Shown piece after piece: positions 55,169-64,000 of a stretch of 64,000 nucleotides of DNA. A program made the translations under genes and the position numbers. How positions within the stretch are numbered: position 1 is the stretch's first letter; each line of letters begins with the position of its first letter. The stretch comes from Hyphomicrobiales bacterium (GTDB lineage: Bacteria > Pseudomonadota > Alphaproteobacteria > Rhizobiales > Rhizobiaceae). Below the pieces are notes generated by a model that saw only the letters and a list, made by a program, of their open reading frames with translations, ran no database searches and was not told where the DNA came from. Location: the NCBI GenBank assembly GCA_900473805.1, contig UCMS01000027.1, positions 186,001-250,000 of the forward strand. The letters are read 5' to 3'.

Positions 55169-55467
55169 CCGCGTGGTTCGCGACCCTCTTCACCTCCGGA
55201 TGGATCAGCGTGTTCGCGATATCCATCCTGTGGACGATAACGGTGATGGCTGCGGCGCGCACTCCGGCACCTGCGGCCACACTGCGTGCGCTTCTTCCCA
55301 ATGCAGTCTCCGGCACCGCTCTGCTCGCCGCCTTCGGCGTCGCCATGCGGCAGGGACCGATCGTGTTGCTGGCCGGTCTCCTCGGCGTCTCGCTGATCGC
55401 ATTTCTGCTGGATCTTCGGGCGAGGATTTCCGCTCAGGCCTCCGGATTGAGGCGCCGAACGGAATGA
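55165..55467 (+). CDS. Small membrane protein, 100 aa, downstream of bchP
   Basis: This 100-aa protein has three hydrophobic segments (WISVFAISILWTITVMAAA, TALLAAFGVAM, IVLLAGLLGVSLIAFLL) and a basic C-terminus. The ATG at 55165 overlaps the bchP stop. It is convergent with tspO and overlaps it by 34 nt. The function is unknown; translational coupling to bchP suggests a role in late bacteriochlorophyll metabolism. Confidence 0.65.
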   Translation: MTAWFATLFTSGWISVFAISILWTITVMAAARTPAPAATLRALLPNAVSGTALLAAFGVAMRQGPIVLLAGLLGVSLIAFLLDLRARISAQASGLRRRTE

Positions 55468-55883
55468 TTGAGGCTGGCAGCGGCCGTAACCCAGGCCAGA
55501 TAGGGCAGAAAGAGCAGAGATGCGAGTGGGGCGACCGACCAGGCGCTGAGAATGAAAAAAGCAATCGCCAACCACAGGATCGCGACATCGATCAAGGCAA
55601 TGTCCATACGTCTGATGCCGAAAAAGAAGAAGGACCAGAGAGCATTCGCCACGATCTGCAAGCCCCAGAAAACCATCGGCAACGACCAGCCGCCCCCGGC
55701 GGTCCAGACAAGCCAGCCGGCATAACCGATCAGCACGTAAAGAATGGACCACACGACGGGAAAGGCCCATTTCGGCGGCGTCCAGCGGGGTTTGCTCAGG
55801 GTCTCATACCATGCACCGGGCTTGAAAAGCGCGCCGCTCGAGGCCGCGGCAAGCACGATGACAATAAAGGCGACTGCGGCCAT
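55434..55883 (-). CDS. tspO: TspO/MBR family tryptophan-rich sensory protein
   Basis: TspO is an outer-membrane porphyrin-linked sensor in Rhodobacter that dampens photosynthesis gene expression under oxygen. The 149-aa protein has five hydrophobic helices, the WYETLSKPRWTPPKWAFPVVW motif in part and a Trp-rich fourth helix region (WGLQIVANALWSFFFFG). GGGAG precedes the ATG at 55883. Its location far from crtB differs from the Rhodobacter order, where tspO follows crtB. Confidence 0.93.
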   Translation of the reverse strand: MAAVAFIVIVLAAASSGALFKPGAWYETLSKPRWTPPKWAFPVVWSILYVLIGYAGWLVWTAGGGWSLPMVFWGLQIVANALWSFFFFGIRRMDIALIDVAILWLAIAFFILSAWSVAPLASLLFLPYLAWVTAAASLNHSVRRLNPEA

Positions 55884-56051
55884 GATCCGGCTCCCGGTTT
55901 ATGTACGTATTATCAAAAGCGACGACCGCCGTGGCGGTTCTGTAGACTGCACGACGATGCGAGACCGATCATCCGCCACATACAAGCCGATGATCGCATT
56001 CATGCCAGCAATACATATGATTTTCATCCGCGATGCCATGGGAGGATACCA

Positions 56052-56441
56052 ATGTCGAGGATTATCGTAGCCGCATGCTCAGCCGCAGCCCTTCTTCTGT
56101 CCAGCAACGCCTTCGCGCAGGAGGGTGACGCGGCGGCCGGCGAAACCGTCTTCAAAAAGTGTGCAGTCTGTCACAACGTCGACAGTGACAAACACAAGGT
56201 CGGGCCATCGCTGCAGGGCGTGATCGGCCGGCAACCGGGCACGGCGGCAGGCTTCAAATACTCGAAGGCCATGACCGATTTCGGTGCCGGCAAAGTCTGG
56301 GACGAAGCCCTCCTGACGACCTATCTCGCTGACCCCCGTGGTGTCGTGAAGGGAACCAAGATGGCCTTTGCTGGGCTCAAGGATGCGAAGGACGTCGCCA
56401 ACGTCATCGCCTATGTGAAAACTTTCAGCACAGCACAGTAA
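56052..56441 (+). CDS. cycA: Periplasmic cytochrome c2
   Basis: Cytochrome c2 carries electrons from cytochrome bc1 to the reaction centre or PufC. The 129-aa protein has a Sec signal (cleavage after AFA near residue 22), haem site CAVCH (37-41) and Met ligand in KGTKMAFAG (Met104). GGAGG precedes the ATG at 56052. Its place beside dxs and tspO within the cluster supports a photosynthetic role. Confidence 0.93.
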   Translation: MSRIIVAACSAAALLLSSNAFAQEGDAAAGETVFKKCAVCHNVDSDKHKVGPSLQGVIGRQPGTAAGFKYSKAMTDFGAGKVWDEALLTTYLADPRGVVKGTKMAFAGLKDAKDVANVIAYVKTFSTAQ

Positions 56442-56454
56442 GCCAGCGCTTAAG

Positions 56455-56486
56455 TTCCGCCGGAATGAGAATTCCGGCGGAATTTT
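56455..56486 (+). terminator. Rho-independent terminator after cycA
   Basis: Perfect 12-bp stem TTCCGCCGGAAT/ATTCCGGCGGAA around GAGA followed by TTTT. It separates cycA from the PpsR-controlled dxs promoter. Confidence 0.88.
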
Positions 56487-56495
56487 CAGGCCAAG

Positions 56496-56513
56496 TGTAA
56501 AAAAAAGTTTACA
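56496..56513. promoter_or_regulatory. PpsR/CrtJ operator upstream of dxs
   Basis: An exact TGT-N12-ACA palindrome (TGTAAAAAAAAGTTTACA). TTTACA (56508-56513) with GAATAT 17 nt later is a plausible promoter for dxs. It lies about 130 nt before the GTG start. Confidence 0.8.
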
Positions 56514-56643
56514 TATCGCCGATCTTCTCCGAATATAGCCCGGTCGGACCATTCTCAGGCAGTCACTTCCGCTCTTGCCGGATCGGCAATCTCGAAAGCA
56601 CCAAGCCGCGAAGAAATGGCCACATGCGTGGGAGGAGAGCGCA

Positions 56644-58533
56644 GTGGGCTTGACTTGTGCGAATGACGTCGCCACCCCTTTGCTCGACCAGGTGAGATCT
56701 CCGGACGACCTGAAGCGCATGGATGGGGAACAGCTTTGTCGTCTGGCCAAAGAGCTCCGCGAGGAGACCCTGCGCGTCGTTTCGCAAACCGGCGGACATC
56801 TCGGTTCCAGCCTCGGCGTCATCGAGCTGACCGTTGCACTGCACGCCACCTTCGATGCGCCTGTTGACACCATCATCTGGGACGTCAGCCATCAGTGTTA
56901 CCCACACAAGATACTGACCGGGCGGCGTGATCGGATGTCGAGCCTGCGCAAGAAGAATGGCCTCTCCGGCTTCACCCGTCGGGCCGAAAGTCCGTTCGAC
57001 CCCTTCGGCGCGGCCCATTCCTCAACCTCGATTTCGGCCGGTCTCGGCTTCGCGACCGCCCGTGACCTGAAGGACGAAGGCGGGCATGTCGTGTGCATCA
57101 TCGGTGACGGAGCGATGTCGGCGGGCATGGCTTTCGAGGCCCTCAACAATGCGGGGAGGTCCGGCCGTCCCCTCATCGTGATCCTCAACGACAACGACAT
57201 GTCGATCTCGGCGTCGACAGGCGCACTGAGCGGTCACCTCGCCGATATTCGCAGTGGGAAGGACGCCGTTTTCGGCAACCTGTTCCGGAACTTCGGCTTC
57301 GACTATCGCGGCCCCGTCGACGGGCACGACCTCACCGCCCTCATGTCGGTCCTCGGCACACTCAAGTTCGAACCCAGCGGCCCAATCCTTCTTCATGTGC
57401 GCACGCGCAAAGGTGCCGGCTATGAGCCAGCGGAGCGGGCGGTCGACAAATATCACGGCGTCAATCCGTTCGACATTGCAACCGGGACCCAGGAAAAGAC
57501 TGCGGCCAAGGCGCCGAGTTACACCAAGGTCTTTGCGGATGCGCTGGTTACGGAAGCGAAAGACGACCGGCGCATCGTCGCCATCACGGCGGCCATGGCG
57601 ACGGGCACCGGCGTCGATCGTTTCGCGGCGGCCTATCCCGATCGCGCCTTCGATGTCGGCATCGCCGAACAGCACGCGGTCACCTTTGCCGCCGGCCTCG
57701 CGGCCAGCGGCCTGAAACCCTTCTGTGCCATCTATTCCACCTTTCTGCAGCGCGCCTTCGACCAGATCGTCCATGATGTGGCGCTGCAGCAACTGCCGGT
57801 GCGTTTCGCGATAGACCGCGCAGGGCTTGTCGGCGCTGACGGACCGACCCATGCGGGTGCCTTCGATATTGCTTATCTGGCAAATCTGCCCGGCTTCACC
57901 GTCATGGCCGCCAGCGACGAGGCGGAATTGGTCCATATGGTAGCGACTGCGGCCGCCCATGATCATGGGCCCATCGCCTTCCGGTTTCCGCGTGGCGAAG
58001 GCTTAGGCGTCGCCTTGCCGGCAAAGGGCAAAGTCCTACCGATCGGGAAAGGCCGGATCATCGAGCAGGGTAACCAGATCGCCCTGCTGTCCTTCGGAAC
58101 ACGTCTGGCGGAATGTCTCAAGGCACGCCGGCTTCTCGCGCTGGAGGGTTATTCGGTCACCGTTGCCGATGCCCGCTTCGCCAAACCCCTTGATACGGCT
58201 CTGCTTGCCGATCTTGTCGATGGTCACACCATGCTGGTCACCGTGGAAGAGGGATCGACGGGCGGTTTCGGAGCGCTCGTCCTACATCATCTCGCCAACC
58301 GCGGCCTGCTCGACGGTCGTTGCGCGATCCGTACGCTGACCTTGCCGGACACATTCATCGCCCAGGCCAGCCCTGAGGACATGTATGAGGAGGCGAAACT
58401 CACGGCTCGCCACATCGCCGCTACGGCGCGTGCGGGCATTCATCCAGTCCGTGCCCCCGCCGACATCCGGCGCGCTGCACGGGCCGGCCAGCAGGAGCTA
58501 CCCGTTCGTCTGCATCGAGCGGAGGACCGGTGA
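56644..58533 (+). CDS. dxs: 1-deoxy-D-xylulose-5-phosphate synthase Dxs
   Basis: Dxs makes DXP from pyruvate and glyceraldehyde-3-phosphate, the first MEP-pathway step, with thiamine-PP. The 629-aa transketolase-like protein has [18 protein letters not shown], the TPP-binding [20 protein letters not shown] and a C-terminal transketolase-C domain. The GTG at 56644 is chosen because GGAGGAG lies just upstream and the homology starts there; the open frame upstream is not conserved. This is probably a photosynthesis-dedicated copy under PpsR. Confidence 0.93.
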   Translation: MGLTCANDVATPLLDQVRSPDDLKRMDGEQLCRLAKELREETLRVVSQTGGHLGSSLGVIELTVALHATFDAPVDTIIWDVSHQCYPHKILTGRRDRMSSLRKKNGLSGFTRRAESPFDPFGAAHSSTSISAGLGFATARDLKDEGGHVVCIIGDGAMSAGMAFEALNNAGRSGRPLIVILNDNDMSISASTGALSGHLADIRSGKDAVFGNLFRNFGFDYRGPVDGHDLTALMSVLGTLKFEPSGPILLHVRTRKGAGYEPAERAVDKYHGVNPFDIATGTQEKTAAKAPSYTKVFADALVTEAKDDRRIVAITAAMATGTGVDRFAAAYPDRAFDVGIAEQHAVTFAAGLAASGLKPFCAIYSTFLQRAFDQIVHDVALQQLPVRFAIDRAGLVGADGPTHAGAFDIAYLANLPGFTVMAASDEAELVHMVATAAAHDHGPIAFRFPRGEGLGVALPAKGKVLPIGKGRIIEQGNQIALLSFGTRLAECLKARRLLALEGYSVTVADARFAKPLDTALLADLVDGHTMLVTVEEGSTGGFGALVLHHLANRGLLDGRCAIRTLTLPDTFIAQASPEDMYEEAKLTARHIAATARAGIHPVRAPADIRRAARAGQQELPVRLHRAEDR

Positions 58534-58655
58534 AACTAAACCACAGGACGCTGGCGGACGTATACGACTACGATGAGTTTGGCGACGGCGAAGGAATGAG
58601 ATAGTATCTCGGCGGGATGAGCGGATCCGCCCAAGCCGATGACCGGGAGGGTAAC

Positions 58656-59582
58656 ATGGCGGGTGACAAATTCGGGGGGCCGCCGAAAGGGACCGGCGAT
58701 CCTCCCCACAAAAACGACGGCAAGCCAGTTCACAACACAGGCGATCCGAGGCTTTCGAGCCTTGAGCAACGCATTCTCGAAAATGCCATCAGAGGTGCGG
58801 TTCCCAAACTCGTCGGGGCCGCTCACAAGGAATTCGTGACGGACCTGCCCGGCGAAGGTGTGCCTTCGGACGTCGATTTTCACCTGCACCCGGAACTCGA
58901 CCCCAAGGCTCGCCAACTCCCGGGAACCGACAAGGCGATCACCTATCGCGGCGCGCTGTCGGCAGCGCTGATCCAGGCAGATCCACGCGGCCATCGCGAA
59001 ATCATTGAGGAGCTTCAGCGCAGCGACATTCCGATGCATACGCTGGCAATCCACCTTTTTTCGCCCGTCGCGGCCCATTTGGGCCGCCTGTGGTGTCATG
59101 ACGAAACCGATTTCATCCAGGTCGCTGTGGCATCCACCCGGCTTGGCATGATCGTCAATCACCTCTCCCAGAATCGCAGTCAAACCATTCGCGACCGGCA
59201 GAGGTCGCGGCGCGTTCTTCTGGCGCGCACACAGGGCGCCATGCATACAATCGGTGTATCGATCGTCGCCTCCTGTTTCCGGGACATGGGATGGGATGTA
59301 GACGGGGGCGCCGATCTCGAACTCGACGACAGCCTCTATATGCGGCTTTCCAACTCGTCCTACGCCTTGCTGGGGATCTCCGTCGGCCGGATCGACGAAG
59401 TCGACCAATGTGCCGAGGCTGTCCGTCGCATCCAGTCCAATCGCGCTCTCAGCGCCATGAAGATCGCGCTGGGCGGGCCAGCGGTGATGAAGAATCCATT
59501 TGCCTTCCACGCCATCGGCGCGGACATGGTGGCCAAATCTGCACTCGAAGTGATGCATCTCGCTGATCGGATCGGGGCCTGA
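58656..59582 (+). CDS. Second AerR/PpaA-like B12-binding regulator
   Basis: This 308-aa protein has a disordered Pro/Gly/Lys-rich N-terminus (about 1-40), a helical region similar to the AerR/PpaA upstream domain (FSPVAAHLGRLWCHDETDFIQ) and a cobalamin-binding-like domain with the candidate axial His in TQGAMHTIGVSIVASCFRDMGW. GGGAGGG precedes the ATG at 58656; an ATG at 58617 is in frame but weaker. It follows dxs by about 120 nt. A second such protein could modulate PpsR or another regulator. The function is inferred. Confidence 0.75.
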   Translation: MAGDKFGGPPKGTGDPPHKNDGKPVHNTGDPRLSSLEQRILENAIRGAVPKLVGAAHKEFVTDLPGEGVPSDVDFHLHPELDPKARQLPGTDKAITYRGALSAALIQADPRGHREIIEELQRSDIPMHTLAIHLFSPVAAHLGRLWCHDETDFIQVAVASTRLGMIVNHLSQNRSQTIRDRQRSRRVLLARTQGAMHTIGVSIVASCFRDMGWDVDGGADLELDDSLYMRLSNSSYALLGISVGRIDEVDQCAEAVRRIQSNRALSAMKIALGGPAVMKNPFAFHAIGADMVAKSALEVMHLADRIGA

Positions 59583-59645
59583 ACCAGAGTTTGGGCCCGC
59601 CTTCGCCGTCGCATGCAACAGCCGCGAAAATTTGGAGACGCCGGT

Positions 59646-60728
59646 TTAAGCGTCCGTCGTCTCGATCCGCCGTTCGCTCTCCTGGTCGAACAGATGGAGA
59701 TGACGCGGGTCGAAGGAAAGGCCGATCATCTGCCCGTGGCTCAGAGCCTGGCGTTCACCGACCACCACAGTGATTTCCGGCACCGTGGCAGAGGTGATGT
59801 AGGTGGTTGACCCGGTACTTTCGACCACCCCGACCGGCAGTCGCACCATCGCCTCTTGATCGGCGACGATGCGCAGGTGTTCGGGGCGCAGACCGACCGT
59901 CAGCTTGCCGACCTGGGGAACGGCCCGATCGAGCGCAACGATCTGCGGCATGCCGAGATCAAGCGTCAGGGAGCGTCCGTTCGGGCCCGGCGTTGCGGGT
60001 ATGAAGTTCATCGCCGGCGAGCCGATGAAGCCCGCCACGAATTTATTGACGGGACGATCATAGAGATCCAGCGGTGCACCCTGCTGCTCGATGACGCCAT
60101 GACGCATGACCACGACGTGATCGGCCATGGTCATAGCCTCGATCTGGTCATGCGTGACATAGACAGAGGTCGCTCCCAGTCGGTCGTGCAGACTGCGGAT
60201 CTCCTTGCGCATATGGACCCGCAGTGCGGCATCAAGGTTGGACAGGGGCTCGTCAAAGAGAAAAGCCTTGGGATTGCGGATGATGGCCCGACTCATGGCC
60301 ACCCGCTGGCGTTGACCGCCCGACAACTCGCGCGGATAGCGGTGAAGGAGGTTCGACAGTCCCGTCGTAGCCGCGACCTCCTCCGCAGCCCGCTTCGCCA
60401 CTGCCTTTTTGACGCCGCGGATACGAAGGGAATAGGTGAGGTTCTGTTCGACGGTCATATGAGGGTAAAGCGCATAGGACTGGAAGACCATCGCCAGATC
60501 GCGCTTGCGCGGCGGCACATTGTTCATCCGCTCTCCCGCGATCACCAGATCGCCTGTGGAAATGCTCTCCAATCCCGCCAGCGAGCGCAAAAGAGTGGAC
60601 TTGCCGCAGCCGGATGGGCCGACCAGGGCCACGAACGACCCCTTCCTGATCTTGAGATCAATATCGCGCAGCGCGTGATAGGCGCCGTAGTATTTGTTGA
60701 CGCCCGAGAGTTCGATCTGGTGGCTCAT
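59646..60728 (-). CDS. Sugar ABC transporter ATP-binding protein (MalK/UgpC type)
   Basis: This 360-aa ATPase of the CUT1 family has Walker A GPSGCGKST (37-45), signature LSGGQRQRVAMSRA and Walker B FLFDEPLSNLD. A C-terminal TOBE-like regulatory domain (about 240-360) includes VGLRPEHLRI. It overlaps the permease by ATGA, drives uptake of the sugar bound by the last protein of the operon and is convergent with the AerR-like gene. Confidence 0.92.
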   Translation of the reverse strand: MSHQIELSGVNKYYGAYHALRDIDLKIRKGSFVALVGPSGCGKSTLLRSLAGLESISTGDLVIAGERMNNVPPRKRDLAMVFQSYALYPHMTVEQNLTYSLRIRGVKKAVAKRAAEEVAATTGLSNLLHRYPRELSGGQRQRVAMSRAIIRNPKAFLFDEPLSNLDAALRVHMRKEIRSLHDRLGATSVYVTHDQIEAMTMADHVVVMRHGVIEQQGAPLDLYDRPVNKFVAGFIGSPAMNFIPATPGPNGRSLTLDLGMPQIVALDRAVPQVGKLTVGLRPEHLRIVADQEAMVRLPVGVVESTGSTTYITSATVPEITVVVGERQALSHGQMIGLSFDPRHLHLFDQESERRIETTDA

Positions 60729-61552
60729 TTGAGGGCTCCGGAGGTCAGACCGGAGACGATCCGGCGTTGCAGGAGGACAAAGACGGCGAGGATGGGCGTC
60801 ACATAGATCGTGGCGAAGGCCATGATGTTGTTCCACTCATTGGTATTTGGTCCCATGAAGGAATTCAGCCCGACACTCGCGGGTTGAAACTCTGCGGCCT
60901 GGATGATCGACTTCGAATAGACGAACTCGCCGAAGGCCTGCATGAAAATCAGGATGGCAGATACGAGAATGCCGTTGCGCGCGAGGGGCAGGACGATGTG
61001 GAAGAAGGCGCCGACGCGCGAGTTTCCGTCGACGAGCGCCGCCTCCTCCAGCTCCATCGGAACGCTCATGAAGGTGGCGCGAACGAGTACAACGAAGAAG
61101 GGCATGCTTTTGGCAGCGATCGCAATGATCACCGCGAGGCGCGGATATTCGAGCATGCCGATCTGGGAAAACCCGACGAAAATCGGCGTGATCATCAAGG
61201 ATGCCGGAAGAACCTGTAGCATCAGGATCAGAAAGAGTCCGACATCGATCCAGCCGTTGCGGTAGCGGGCGAGCACATAGGCACAGCCCGTGCCAAGCAC
61301 GGTGATCAGGGTTACGGCCCCGAATGCGATGATCAGTGAATTCCACAGATAGCGCGCCATGTTGCGGCTTTCCCATACATAGGGAAACGCGGCCCATTGG
61401 GGGTCGCTCGGCCAGAAGATCGGCGGGGTGGCAAACATGGCCGAACCGGTCTTCACCGTGGTGATGTACATCCAGTAGAGCGGGAACAGATAGATCGCAG
61501 CGAGCACAATCGCGATCGCAAGCATCAGGCGGTTGCGTGCCGTCTCGCTCAT
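60725..61552 (-). CDS. Sugar ABC transporter permease (MalG-like)
   Basis: This 275-aa CUT1 inner-membrane permease has about six helices and the EAA loop EEAALVDGNSRVGAFFHIVLP. The ATG at 61552 overlaps the upstream permease by ATGA. The N-terminus carries one anchor-like hydrophobic helix typical of MalG/UgpE. Confidence 0.9.
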   Translation of the reverse strand: MSETARNRLMLAIAIVLAAIYLFPLYWMYITTVKTGSAMFATPPIFWPSDPQWAAFPYVWESRNMARYLWNSLIIAFGAVTLITVLGTGCAYVLARYRNGWIDVGLFLILMLQVLPASLMITPIFVGFSQIGMLEYPRLAVIIAIAAKSMPFFVVLVRATFMSVPMELEEAALVDGNSRVGAFFHIVLPLARNGILVSAILIFMQAFGEFVYSKSIIQAAEFQPASVGLNSFMGPNTNEWNNIMAFATIYVTPILAVFVLLQRRIVSGLTSGALK

Positions 61553-62451
61553 CCGCGGATCTCCTGTCGGGTCGAGCGGACGTAGACCACCGAAGCCAGC
61601 ATGACAAAGACGATCATGATCACGGAGATGGTCGCGCCCCGTGCAAAGTCGTATTGCCGGAAGGACAGGTCCCAGGCCCAGTATTGCGCCACATTCGACG
61701 AATTGTTCGGCCCACCCGAGGTGATGGCGGCGAAGAGATCGAACTGCTGCAGAGTGAAGATCAGGCCGAGCGAGACGATCGCTCCAATGGTCGAGCGCAT
61801 CATCGGCAGCGTGATCGTGAAGAAGCGCTGCCACACATTGGCACCGTCGAGTTCGGCCGCCTCATAGAGATCCTTCGGGATCCCGGAGAGACCAACCGAG
61901 AGCAAGATCATGTTGAAGGACGTGCCGAGCCAGATATTCGCGATGATGACCGCCCAGAGCGAATAATGCGGGTCGGAGCGCCAGAAGATGTTCGACGCGA
62001 TCAGACCTGTTTCGCGCAGAAAATAATTGAAGACACCAAAATCGCCCGACAGGATCCAGTTCCAGATGGCGCCGACGACAAGGCCTGGCATGACCCAGGA
62101 GACGAGAAACAACCCCCGCAACCACGAGGCACCTGGGAAATTCGTCCAGAAGAACAGCGCCAGCCCAAACCCGATGACAAATTGCCCAGCGATCGACGCA
62201 ACGACAAAAATCGCGGTATTGGCAAAGATCGGCCAGGTCTCGCGTTGGGAAAACAGGGTCACATAGTTTTTGAAACCCACGAAGGGACGAAACAGGGTCC
62301 CCAGCGAAAACATGTCCACTTCCTGGAAGCTCATCAGCACGTTGTAGAGAAGTGGCAGGCCGGACATTAAAAGAAGAAAGCCGAGCGGAAAGGCGACGAG
62401 GCCGATGTCGAAGCCGCGCCCGTCAATGAGGCTGGATAGGATCTTACGCAT
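61549..62451 (-). CDS. Sugar ABC transporter permease (MalF-like)
   Basis: This 300-aa CUT1 permease has about six helices and the EAA loop EAAELDGANVWQRFFTITLP. GGAGACAC precedes the ATG at 62451. It is the first permease after the binding-protein gene, with a hairpin-containing spacer of about 130 nt. Confidence 0.9.
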   Translation of the reverse strand: MRKILSSLIDGRGFDIGLVAFPLGFLLLMSGLPLLYNVLMSFQEVDMFSLGTLFRPFVGFKNYVTLFSQRETWPIFANTAIFVVASIAGQFVIGFGLALFFWTNFPGASWLRGLFLVSWVMPGLVVGAIWNWILSGDFGVFNYFLRETGLIASNIFWRSDPHYSLWAVIIANIWLGTSFNMILLSVGLSGIPKDLYEAAELDGANVWQRFFTITLPMMRSTIGAIVSLGLIFTLQQFDLFAAITSGGPNNSSNVAQYWAWDLSFRQYDFARGATISVIMIVFVMLASVVYVRSTRQEIRG

Positions 62452-62485
62452 CTGTGTCTCCGCACGGGCACTTGCAGCTCCGGTC

Positions 62486-62521
62486 GGGCCGTCCCCGCGA
62501 TTGGGGAAACGAGAACGGCCC
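62486..62521 (-). other. Intercistronic stem-loop after the binding-protein gene
   Basis: GGGCCGT (62486-62492) pairs with ACGGCCC (62515-62521), with an inner CCC/GGG step. Such hairpins after highly expressed binding-protein genes often reduce downstream permease expression. The function is inferred. Confidence 0.45.
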
Positions 62522-62583
62522 TCCGGGAGGTTCACCGCGCCGACGACGTGAAGGCATAGAAGCCCACCCCGCCGGCGGATCAC

Positions 62584-63819
62584 TTAGCCGGTCACGGCAC
62601 TGATCGTCTCAGCCGCCTGATCGAGCGCGTCCTTCGGCGTCATCTGGCCGGTCAGCGCCGCCTGGATCGCGTCCTGGATTGCCTTGGAAATCTTCGGCCA
62701 TTCCGGATGGGGGCCGCGTGCCTTCGCGTATTGCAGCTGCTCCTGGAAGACCTTCAGCGCGGAATCCTTCTTCGCGTTGCCGGTCGCCGGCAAGGTGATG
62801 TCGGAGCGAGCCGGCAACTGGCCGTATTTCTCGAACATCTTGTCATCCTGCGAGGCAAAATATTCGAGCGCCTTGAAGGCTTCGTCTGGATGCTTTGAAT
62901 TGGCGAAGATCGCCCAGTTGAAATCGCCCATGGCAGAAGACCGTTCGGCGCCGGCTTCCGGCACGGGCAGAAGCGCAACGCGCCAATCGAACTTGGCTTC
63001 GTCCGACATGCGGTTCAGTTCCCACGGACCGGAGATCGCCATGGCGGCATTGCCCGAGTTGAAGGTGCCGGTGGAGTCCCACTGGCCGCGCGTCAGGCTG
63101 TCTGGCGAAGCCAGCTTTTCGTCCATGATGGTTTTCCACGCTTCCAGCGCCTTGACCGCACCGTCGGCGTTGATCTTCTCATAACTGCCGCCACCCATTT
63201 GCGCCCAGGGCAGGAACTGGAAGGTCCCCTCCTCGCTCGCTTTCGCTGAGAAAGCGAGACCGTAGACATTCTTCGAGGGGTCGGTCAGCTTGCGTGCCGC
63301 GTCGATGAGCTCGGCCCAGGTCTGCGGCGGCTTGTCCGGATCGAGCCCCTTCTCCTTGAACATGTCAGCATTGTAGTAGAGCGCAATCGTGTTGGTCGCC
63401 TTCGGTACGCCGAAAAGCTTGCCGTCCCAGGTGACGGAATTCAGCGGGCCTGCGAAGTAGTTCTCGGGCTTGATGACCTCAGATTTGGCGATCCGGTCCG
63501 TCAGTTCGAGGAAAGCACCGCGCGAGGCAAAAAGCGCGTGGTCGGGATTGTCGATCGCGATGATGTCGGGCGCCTGACCGGTGGAATAGGCGCGCATGGC
63601 TTCGCTGACCACGTCGTCGAACTGGATCAGACGGTACTCCACCTTGATGCCGGGCTCTTTCTCGTCAAACTCCTTGGCCAGGTTGAAGGCCGGCTGTTCC
63701 GGCTTGTCCAGGCTCCAGATCGTGATGGTGACTTCTTCCTGCGCATGGGCTGCCAGGGCAAGCCCGGATACGGAGGCAAGCGCCAATGCGCCCGCCATTA
63801 GGCTCTTCCGAATAGACAT
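62584..63819 (-). CDS. Sugar ABC transporter substrate-binding protein (CUT1 type)
   Basis: This 411-aa periplasmic binding protein has a Sec signal (cleavage after AHA near residue 26) and the SBP_bac_1 fold; segments include [19 protein letters not shown] [16 protein letters not shown] and [26 protein letters not shown] precedes the ATG at 63819. The sugar is not identifiable from the sequence. Confidence 0.92.
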   Translation of the reverse strand: MSIRKSLMAGALALASVSGLALAAHAQEEVTITIWSLDKPEQPAFNLAKEFDEKEPGIKVEYRLIQFDDVVSEAMRAYSTGQAPDIIAIDNPDHALFASRGAFLELTDRIAKSEVIKPENYFAGPLNSVTWDGKLFGVPKATNTIALYYNADMFKEKGLDPDKPPQTWAELIDAARKLTDPSKNVYGLAFSAKASEEGTFQFLPWAQMGGGSYEKINADGAVKALEAWKTIMDEKLASPDSLTRGQWDSTGTFNSGNAAMAISGPWELNRMSDEAKFDWRVALLPVPEAGAERSSAMGDFNWAIFANSKHPDEAFKALEYFASQDDKMFEKYGQLPARSDITLPATGNAKKDSALKVFQEQLQYAKARGPHPEWPKISKAIQDAIQAALTGQMTPKDALDQAAETISAVTG

Positions 63820-63880
63820 GCTCTCCTCCTTGTGTTGGACCATCATTCCGACCGGCTTCCTCCAAGCCTGCCGGCAGTCT

Positions 63881-64000
63881 TCATTGCGGGTCGATGACGA
63901 AGTCTCCACCGCGGCAATTCTTCAGATAGTTGAGGGCGTGGACCTGTCCGGTCATCTCCAGCGCATTGCGGTAGACCGGGTCATGCCACCCTTCGATGTC
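63881..64000 (-). CDS. Unidentified gene, 3' end only
   Basis: An open frame enters from the right edge and stops with TGA at 63881-63883. The 39 visible residues include [20 protein letters not shown] and end [11 protein letters not shown]. It runs into the binding-protein gene 61 nt later, so it is probably an upstream gene of the same sugar operon. Too little is visible to name it. Confidence 0.5.
   Translation of the reverse strand, partial: DIEGWHDPVYRNALEMTGQVHALNYLKNCRGGDFVIDPQ

Noticed and set aside
59583..59645. Terminator between the AerR-like gene and the convergent sugar ATPase
   Set aside because: No stem followed by a T-run was found in the 63-nt gap.

Overview
The window is an essentially complete photosynthesis gene cluster (PGC, about 12.1-59.6 kb) of an alphaproteobacterium, lying on a replicon that carries repABC-type partition/replication genes (repA and repB at 0.1-2.5 kb; repC would lie just left of the window). 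The repABC type, the GC-rich coding, the rbs-like and mal/ugp-like sugar ABC operons and the gene order point to a Rhizobiales member, probably Rhizobiaceae, living as an aerobic anoxygenic phototroph. The genus cannot be fixed from the sequence alone.

Left flank (1-12 kb): repB and repA on the minus strand; an 84-aa unknown protein; a NarL-type response regulator with its GAF-containing histidine kinase; a divergent sugar ABC operon (binding protein, double ATPase, two permeases) ending in an SMP-30 gluconolactonase; and a convergent M42-type metallopeptidase.

PGC: bchI-bchD-bchO-crtI-crtB and a 56-aa membrane ORF run on the plus strand; crtD-crtC run on the minus strand; crtE-crtF and bchC-bchX-bchY-bchZ-pufQ-pufB-pufA-pufL-pufM-pufC form a plus-strand superoperon ending in a strong terminator. 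Convergent to it is the minus-strand superoperon bchF-bchN-bchB-bchH-bchL-bchM-lhaA-puhA-puhB-puhC-bciE-acsF-puhE-hemA-idi. Divergent from bchF are aerR-ppsR, then bchG, a PucC-like MFS gene, bchP and a 100-aa membrane ORF. tspO, cytochrome c2 (cycA), dxs and a second B12-binding AerR-like regulator close the cluster.

Together these encode bacteriochlorophyll a synthesis from ALA (HemA) through the oxygen-dependent cyclase AcsF (no bchE seen), a spirilloxanthin-type carotenoid pathway (CrtE, B, I, C, D, F; no crtA seen), isoprenoid supply (Dxs, Idi), the LH1-RC complex with a tetrahaem PufC, and soluble cytochrome c2. No pucBA (LH2) is present. Five exact TGT-N12-ACA palindromes and one pair of near matches precede bchI, crtD/crtE, bchC, bchF/aerR, bchG and dxs. 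They are the expected operators of the PpsR/CrtJ repressor encoded in the cluster, probably modulated by AerR and possibly by the second B12 protein.

Right flank (59.6-64 kb): a minus-strand sugar ABC operon (binding protein, two permeases, MalK/UgpC-type ATPase) preceded by the 3' end of an unidentified gene that runs off the window. No tRNA, rRNA, CRISPR array or insertion sequence was recognised.
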